Assembly (NCBI GenBank): GCA_030265585.1
Contig: JAJDGJ010000007.1
Coordinates: 1 to 47,292, forward strand
Direction: 5' to 3'
DNA: 47,292 bases
From: Erysipelotrichaceae bacterium OttesenSCG-928-M19
Lineage (GTDB): Bacteria > Bacillota_I > Bacilli_A > JAJDGJ01
A program made the translations under genes and the position numbers. The number at the start of each line of letters is the position of its first letter. The stretch's first letter is position 1. This document shows positions 43,221-47,292 of the stretch, one piece after another. The notes beneath the pieces are model-generated. The model searched no databases and was not told the origin of the DNA. It worked only from the letters and a program-made list of their open reading frames with translations.

Positions 43221-44222
43221 ATGGCAAAAAAGAACGAGGAAGAAATTGTAAAAGAAGATATGAAGGAAGAAACAAAAAGCAAAGCAAAGAAAGCTAGTAA
43301 AACAACTACTAAAAAGACTAGTTCAGCTAAGACTGGTGAAAAGAAAGCTAGTTCAACAAAAGCCGCTACTAAAAAAACAAGCACAAAAAAAGCAGCTGAT
43401 AAAAAGACTACTACTGCTAAGAAAACTAAAGATGATAAAGATGCAATCGTAGCTGAAGAAAAGAAAACTCCTACAAAAGCTGATAAAAAAGCTGAAGTAG
43501 CTGAAGAAAAGAAAGAATTAGTTAAAGATAATGAAGAAATCAAAGCAGAAAAGCCAGTTGCAATGAACACTGAAACTAAAGAGACCGTTGAATTAGATAG
43601 TAATAATAAAGAAAAAACTAATCAATTATTTATTTGGTTTGGATTACTAGCAGTTGTTATTGCTGCAATGTTTGGTGTTAATCATTTTTTCCCAAATGAT
43701 TATCAATCACAAAGTTCAACACTAGATCAACAAGTTGATATGATGATGATGGGTGTTCAAATTGATGTCTCAGATGAAGAAAAAGATGGCACAGTTGCCA
43801 AAGGTGACATCATTGTTATTGACTATGTTGGTACAATGGATGGCAAAGAATTTGATGGTGGTTCGCAAACTGGAGCTCGTTCAAAAGTCGGTGAAGGTTT
43901 ATTTATTGATGGTTTTGAAGATTCAATTATCGGTAGTAAAAAAGGTGATACAGTAACCTCAGAAATTACTTTCCCAACTGATTATGCTTATACTGAATAT
44001 CAAGGAAAAAAAGCGACTTTTAAAATAACTATTAAAAATGTTTACAAAGCGGCCGAGATTAATGATGCAACTGTTGAAAAATATGTTAATCAATTAGTAG
44101 AAAGTGGTACTACTAGTGTGCAAGGCATTAAAACTGAAAAAGAATTAAGAGCATTCTTTAGTGAGTATATTCAATCGCAACAAGAACAGCAAAATGCTTA
44201 TACCACTGAAGAATCACAATAA
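43221..44222 (+). CDS. Membrane-anchored FKBP-type peptidyl-prolyl isomerase with Lys/Ala/Thr-rich tail
   Basis: A 333-residue protein. Residues 1-132 are low complexity: a Lys-rich tract (about 18-70) of KKAS, KKTS and KKTT repeats, similar to histone H1-like bacterial tails, followed by an acidic/basic mixed stretch. One membrane helix (about 136-155, FIWFGLLAVVIAAMFGV) follows. The extracytoplasmic FKBP domain (195-274) reads DIIVIDYVGTMDGKEFDGG and GEGLFIDGFEDSIIGSKKGD, closest to the trigger-factor FKBP type. A helical C-terminus ends the protein. The positive-inside rule puts the tail in the cytoplasm and the isomerase outside. It probably folds secreted proteins. The tail's role is unknown. 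Confidence 0.88.
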   Translation: MAKKNEEEIVKEDMKEETKSKAKKASKTTTKKTSSAKTGEKKASSTKAATKKTSTKKAADKKTTTAKKTKDDKDAIVAEEKKTPTKADKKAEVAEEKKELVKDNEEIKAEKPVAMNTETKETVELDSNNKEKTNQLFIWFGLLAVVIAAMFGVNHFFPNDYQSQSSTLDQQVDMMMMGVQIDVSDEEKDGTVAKGDIIVIDYVGTMDGKEFDGGSQTGARSKVGEGLFIDGFEDSIIGSKKGDTVTSEITFPTDYAYTEYQGKKATFKITIKNVYKAAEINDATVEKYVNQLVESGTTSVQGIKTEKELRAFFSEYIQSQQEQQNAYTTEESQ

Positions 44223-44231
44223 TAATCAAGA

Positions 44232-44259
44232 AAATTAGTAACTAGTTACTAATTTTTTT
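44232..44259 (+). terminator. Terminator of the FKBP gene
   Basis: A perfect 24-base palindrome (44232-44255, centre ACTAGT) runs into a plus-strand T tract, starting 9 bases after the stop. It could also end the convergent GNAT transcript. Confidence 0.85.
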
Positions 44260-44285
44260 ATATCACGAATTATTATAAGTTGCTA

Positions 44286-44807
44286 CTATTCAGTTCTTTT
44301 AACACTAAAAGCATAATAATTAACGACACCATAAGGACGCTGTTTTAAATAGCGCTTTCTTATTACCATACCATTTCTAATTGCAACATTCATTGATGGT
44401 ATGTTAGTATCTCTGATTAATGAATATATTTCATCAAAACCAAAATAATTAAAGCCATACTCTTTTAAAGCCTGCACTGCTTCAATTGCATAGCCTTGTT
44501 TCCAATAGTCTTTATTGAATAAATAACCTAATTCAATAATCTTCTTATCATCCAAATACCTAGTTGAAAGACCGGCTTGTCCAATCACCTTGCCATTTTC
44601 TTTTAACACAACAGCTAAAAGACCATGCTTATCTCTTTTGTATCTCACAAATAATTTTTCAAGCCACTCTTTAGTTTCCTCATCACTCAAGCCACCATTA
44701 TAAGCATACATAGTTTCATCATTTTGAATAATCTCAGCAATTGCATCATAATCAGCCCAACTTATTTCTCTTAGAAACAAACGTTTGGTTTCAATAAGAT
44801 ATTTCAT
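44286..44807 (-). CDS. GNAT-family acetyltransferase (RimJ/RimL type)
   Basis: A 173-residue Acetyltransf_3-type protein. It has IETKRLFLREISWADYDAI at the start, VVLKENGKVIGQAGLS, then LGYLFNKDYWKQGYAIEAVQA with the acetyl-CoA loop Q/R-x-x-G-Y-A, and IPSMNVAIRNGM near the end. It acetylates an N-terminus or small amine; the substrate is unknown. Start at ATG 44807; the GTG at 44816 overlaps GGAAGTG. Confidence 0.88.
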   Translation of the reverse strand: MKYLIETKRLFLREISWADYDAIAEIIQNDETMYAYNGGLSDEETKEWLEKLFVRYKRDKHGLLAVVLKENGKVIGQAGLSTRYLDDKKIIELGYLFNKDYWKQGYAIEAVQALKEYGFNYFGFDEIYSLIRDTNIPSMNVAIRNGMVIRKRYLKQRPYGVVNYYAFSVKRTE

Positions 44808-44834
44808 TAAAATCACTTCCTTATTATTAGTTTT

Positions 44835-44843
44835 ATTATACCA
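44835..44843 (-). promoter_or_regulatory. Extended -10 promoter of the GNAT gene
   Basis: Minus strand TGG-TATAAT, 28 bases before the ATG. No standard -35 at 17 bases. Confidence 0.5.
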
Positions 44844-44912
44844 TTTATCTTTGAGAGTAAAATAACAATATTACTTTAATATAATAAAAAAGATGGTAAT
44901 AACCACCTTTAA

Positions 44913-45557
44913 TTAGTCCTCAGTAAATAATAAACTACCTATTCTTAACATATTAGCTCCATTTTTTAAGGCAATAATATAATCTGTTGACATTCCCATT
45001 GAAAGATATTTGAAATTATTATTATATTTATCATACCACTCTTTTGCCTTTGCAAATACCTCATTAACAATTAGCTCATCTGCAACTAATGGAGCCATAC
45101 ACATTAAACCAACAACTTCAATATAAGGTAACTCTTGAGCATATTTTAATGCTTCTTGAAGCTCCTCTTCATTAAAGCCTTGCTTACTCTCCTCATTGCT
45201 TGTACTAATTTGTAATAAAATTTCAATAACTTTATTATTCTTTTGTGCTGCCTTATTTATTTCTGACATCAACTTTAAATCAGCTACTGAATGAATTAAA
45301 CTAGCACGATTAATTACATATTTAATCTTGTTAGTTTGTAATCTTCCAATCATATGCCATGTAACATCTTCATTAATTTCATCATACTTATCACGTAATT
45401 CCTGAGGTCTATTCTCACCTAAGTTAGTAATACCTAATGATATCAGTTGTTCAATTTTAGCAACTGGCTGTGTCTTAGTAACACCTACTATTGTGACTTT
45501 ATCAACTTGTTTGTATTGTTCAATATCTTTAAGAACTTGTTCTAACTCTTTTTTCAT
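44913..45557 (-). CDS. PLP homeostasis protein YggS/PLPBP
   Basis: A 214-residue alanine-racemase N-domain protein that binds pyridoxal phosphate and balances the cofactor pool. It has the PLP lysine in VGVTKTQP (Lys28), LGENRPQELRDKYDEI, the block WHMIGRLQTNKIKYVI and the phosphate-binding MSTDYIIALKNGANMLRIGS. In many Bacillota it neighbours sepF and ylmG; here it does not. AGGAGTG upstream of ATG. Confidence 0.95.
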   Translation of the reverse strand: MKKELEQVLKDIEQYKQVDKVTIVGVTKTQPVAKIEQLISLGITNLGENRPQELRDKYDEINEDVTWHMIGRLQTNKIKYVINRASLIHSVADLKLMSEINKAAQKNNKVIEILLQISTSNEESKQGFNEEELQEALKYAQELPYIEVVGLMCMAPLVADELIVNEVFAKAKEWYDKYNNNFKYLSMGMSTDYIIALKNGANMLRIGSLLFTED

Positions 45558-45577
45558 TTTGATCCACTCCTATATGA

Positions 45578-45586
45578 ATTATAGCA
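45578..45586 (-). promoter_or_regulatory. Extended -10 promoter of the YggS gene
   Basis: Minus strand TGC-TATAAT, 20 bases before the ATG; the -35 is weak. Confidence 0.55.
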
Positions 45587-45600
45587 AATTATTTAATCAT

Positions 45601-45629
45601 TTGCATTAAATAAATGATAAGCGTATGAT
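45601..45629 (+). promoter_or_regulatory. Promoter of the HAD phosphatase gene
   Basis: -35 TTGCAT (45601-45606), 17-base spacer, -10 TATGAT (45624-45629), 17 bases before the ATG, back to back with the YggS promoter. Confidence 0.55.
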
Positions 45630-45646
45630 ATAAATGAGGTGATTTC

Positions 45647-46423
45647 ATGAAAGATAAACTAATTTTTTTTGATATTGATGGTACAATCATTGATCATTAT
45701 AAAAAAGAAATACCTAGAACAACCATCACTGCATTAAAACGATTACAAGCTAATAATCATAAAATAGTCATCGCTTCAGGAAAAGGTCCTGTTTTTATTG
45801 AAAATCTTTTTAACGAGATTAAAATTGATACTTATATTGCCTTGAATGGTAATTATGTTGTTTATAATAACAAAGTAATTTATAAAGAATACTTACCTGA
45901 AAATGAAGTAAAAGCTTTTTGTGATTATTGTCTAAATAATAATATTGCCTTTGTAGTATCAGATGAATATAGTACTAAAACTTTATATAAAAACGATGCT
46001 CGTGTTCAAGAATATTATGATGAGTTTACAACACCATATCCAAAAGTAATTAATGAAATTAATGATTATTCAATTTATATGCAAATGAGTGTTATGATTG
46101 CTCAAGAAGATGAAAAACATTTGATCTCACTATTTCCAAAACTAACCTTTGTAAGAATGTCTGAGTTTGGAATGAATGTTATCCCTAAAAATGGTATGAA
46201 AGAAAAAGGAGTTATCCAGATTTTAGAACATAGTCACTACCAAAAAGAGGATACAATTGCTTTTGGTGATGGATTAAATGATATAAGTATGTTTAAACTA
46301 GTTAATACTAGTGTTGCTATGGGAAATGCAAATCAAAAAACTAAAGATAATGCTACTTTGATTACTGATCATATTTCTAATGATGGTCTTTATAAGGTTT
46401 GTAAAAAGCTGAACTTGTTCTAA
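45647..46423 (+). CDS. Cof-type HAD-superfamily phosphatase
   Basis: A 258-residue HAD-IIB (Cof) hydrolase. Motif I is FFDIDGT with Asp9 and Asp11, motif II IASGKG near 44, and motif IV GDGLNDISMF near 205, followed by VAMGNANQKTKDNA. The C2-type cap lies between motifs II and III. Members dephosphorylate sugar phosphates, FMN or PLP; the substrate is unknown. GAGGTG is upstream of the ATG. It converges with the DUF523 gene at a distance of 6 bases without a visible terminator. Confidence 0.92.
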   Translation: MKDKLIFFDIDGTIIDHYKKEIPRTTITALKRLQANNHKIVIASGKGPVFIENLFNEIKIDTYIALNGNYVVYNNKVIYKEYLPENEVKAFCDYCLNNNIAFVVSDEYSTKTLYKNDARVQEYYDEFTTPYPKVINEINDYSIYMQMSVMIAQEDEKHLISLFPKLTFVRMSEFGMNVIPKNGMKEKGVIQILEHSHYQKEDTIAFGDGLNDISMFKLVNTSVAMGNANQKTKDNATLITDHISNDGLYKVCKKLNLF

Positions 46424-46429
46424 GCTTAT

Positions 46430-46885
46430 TTAGAGATTATCATCACCTACTCTAACCTTGATTTCATTTTTTATTAATAACGAAGTAAGAACGCCAGGCT
46501 TACTTATTTTTCTATTTGAAAAGGTGCCATCATAAATATAATTAACACCACATGAAGGACTATTATCTTTTAAAATAACTTCTTTGATATTATTATCAAG
46601 AATTTGTTTTAATATGATTTGAGCACCTGCAATAAAAGCCTGAGAATAATCTTGTCCATCTTTATTGATAACTTTAATTTGTTGTTTAACTAAGTCATCA
46701 TAGGCATTAGTTTTTATTTTACCAACTATTTCCATTGGTTGTCTTGGAATTGATAAACCTGCACTAACTTCTGGACAGATTAAAAGAAAAGTTTCTTTAT
46801 CAGCTTCATATTCTTTATTAAGGTAACTTGTTTTATTATAACGACAATTAACTCCTGCTAAACAAGCTGAAATTGCTTTCTTCAT
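46430..46885 (-). CDS. DUF523 family protein
   Basis: A 151-residue DUF523 protein with the conserved ISACLAGVNCRYN start, ICPEVSAGLSIPRQPMEI and LKDNSPSCGVNYIYDG. Three conserved cysteine sites (ACLAGVNC, ICPE, SPSCG) suggest metal or Fe-S binding. The function is unknown. The ATG at 46885 is preferred over the GTG at 46894, which touches AAAGGAT. Confidence 0.9.
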   Translation of the reverse strand: MKKAISACLAGVNCRYNKTSYLNKEYEADKETFLLICPEVSAGLSIPRQPMEIVGKIKTNAYDDLVKQQIKVINKDGQDYSQAFIAGAQIILKQILDNNIKEVILKDNSPSCGVNYIYDGTFSNRKISKPGVLTSLLIKNEIKVRVGDDNL

Positions 46886-46950
46886 TGTTTTCACATCCTT
46901 TTTTATATTATAAATTATTTTTGTACTTTTTGTATCCTAAAAGCAAATTT

Positions 46951-46980
46951 TTGTACTGTGTTTAGCTGAGATGTTATAAT
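46951..46980 (+). promoter_or_regulatory. Promoter of trxA
   Basis: -35 TTGTAC (46951-46956), 18-base spacer, extended -10 TGT-TATAAT (46975-46980), 21 bases before the ATG. Confidence 0.7.
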
Positions 46981-47001
46981 ATTAACGAAAGGAATGATAG
47001 T

Positions 47002-47292
47002 ATGTCAGTAATTCAATTAAATGATAATAATTTTAATGAAGAAATAGCTCATGGTATTACAATGGTTGATTTTTATGCCGACTGGTGTGGTCCATGTAAA
47101 ATGTTTTCACCAGTTATTGAAGAGTTTTCTCAAGATTCTACTATTAAAGTAGGTAAACTTAATGTTGATCAAGCACAACAAACAGCTATGAAATACAATG
47201 TTATGTCAATTCCAACCGTTATCATTTTTAAAGATGGACAGCCTGTTAAAACACAAGTTGGTTTTGTCCCAAAAGAACAATTAGAAGCAATG
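47002..47292 (+). CDS. trxA: Thioredoxin (3' end outside window)
   Basis: 97 codons from ATG 47002 to the window edge without a stop. The redox motif WCGPC lies in VDFYADWCGPCKMFSPV (Cys31 and Cys34), and the cis-Pro loop SIPTVIIFKDG near residue 72 follows. It is the cytoplasmic disulfide reductase working with thioredoxin reductase. AAAGGAATG precedes the start. Only the last few residues should be missing compared with the usual 103-107. Confidence 0.95.
   Translation, partial: MSVIQLNDNNFNEEIAHGITMVDFYADWCGPCKMFSPVIEEFSQDSTIKVGKLNVDQAQQTAMKYNVMSIPTVIIFKDGQPVKTQVGFVPKEQLEAM

Noticed and set aside
43193-43570. Long antisense open frame opposite the FKBP tail, apparently a hydrophobic membrane protein
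   Set aside because: It is the mirror of the Lys-rich codons (AAA/AAG read as TTT/CTT). No RBS or family match.

Overview
The window is about 47 kb of compact, very AT-rich bacterial chromosome from a low-GC Gram-positive lineage (Bacillota). Evidence: two T-box leaders (alaS, valS), CIRCE/HrcA control of dnaK, GGAGG/GGTGA-type ribosome binding sites, and a Bacillus-like order alaS-ireB-ruvX-DUF1292-mltG-trmR-trhP1-trhP2-greA. TGG encodes Trp and TGA is used as a stop (for example rbsR), so this is genetic code 11 and not a Mycoplasma. MltG, an M23 endopeptidase and a polysaccharide deacetylase point to a peptidoglycan wall. An Erysipelotrichia/Turicibacter/Haloplasma-like bacterium would fit, but the exact taxon cannot be fixed from sequence reading alone.

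Layout. 1-672: 5' part of an RsuA/RluB-type pseudouridine synthase. 781-6291: complete ribose operon rbsR-K-D-A-C-B (minus strand). 6385-7688: scpA-scpB (chromosome segregation). 7797-10186: feoA-feoB ferrous iron uptake. 10286-24331: a long co-directional minus-strand series starting at the T-box-controlled alaS. It continues with ireB, ruvX, a DUF1292 gene, mltG, the tRNA U34 hydroxylation/methylation genes trmR-trhP1-trhP2, greA (own promoter and terminator), comEA-comEC, holA, L-serine dehydratase, a GPP34/GOLPH3-like gene and a thioredoxin-fold lipoprotein. 24778-26613: plus-strand secreted M23 peptidase with a tyrosine-rich 46-residue repeat array. 26643-29512: valS with its T-box. 29518-33924: a GNAT gene, an OPT transporter followed by a PqqD-like gene, and an aldehyde dehydrogenase. 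34024-36572: polysaccharide deacetylase, cobalamin adenosyltransferase and an MBL-fold hydrolase. 36574-42262: the hrcA-grpE-dnaK-dnaJ heat-shock operon, followed by a minimal prepilin-type peptidase and radC. 42329-47292: lipid kinase, membrane-anchored FKBP with a histone-like tail, GNAT, YggS, Cof-type HAD phosphatase, DUF523 protein and the 5' part of thioredoxin.

Most genes are housekeeping. The least ordinary items are the repeat-bearing M23 protein, the FKBP isomerase with a Lys/Ala/Thr-rich cytoplasmic tail, the OPT-PqqD pair, the sda-GPP34-thioredoxin lipoprotein group, and ruvX, which appears to start with ATT overlapping the ireB stop. I saw no rRNA or tRNA genes, CRISPR arrays, insertion sequences or prophage genes. 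No gene-free stretch exceeds 300 bases except the alaS leader plus divergent promoter region (24332-24777), which is described under its parts.
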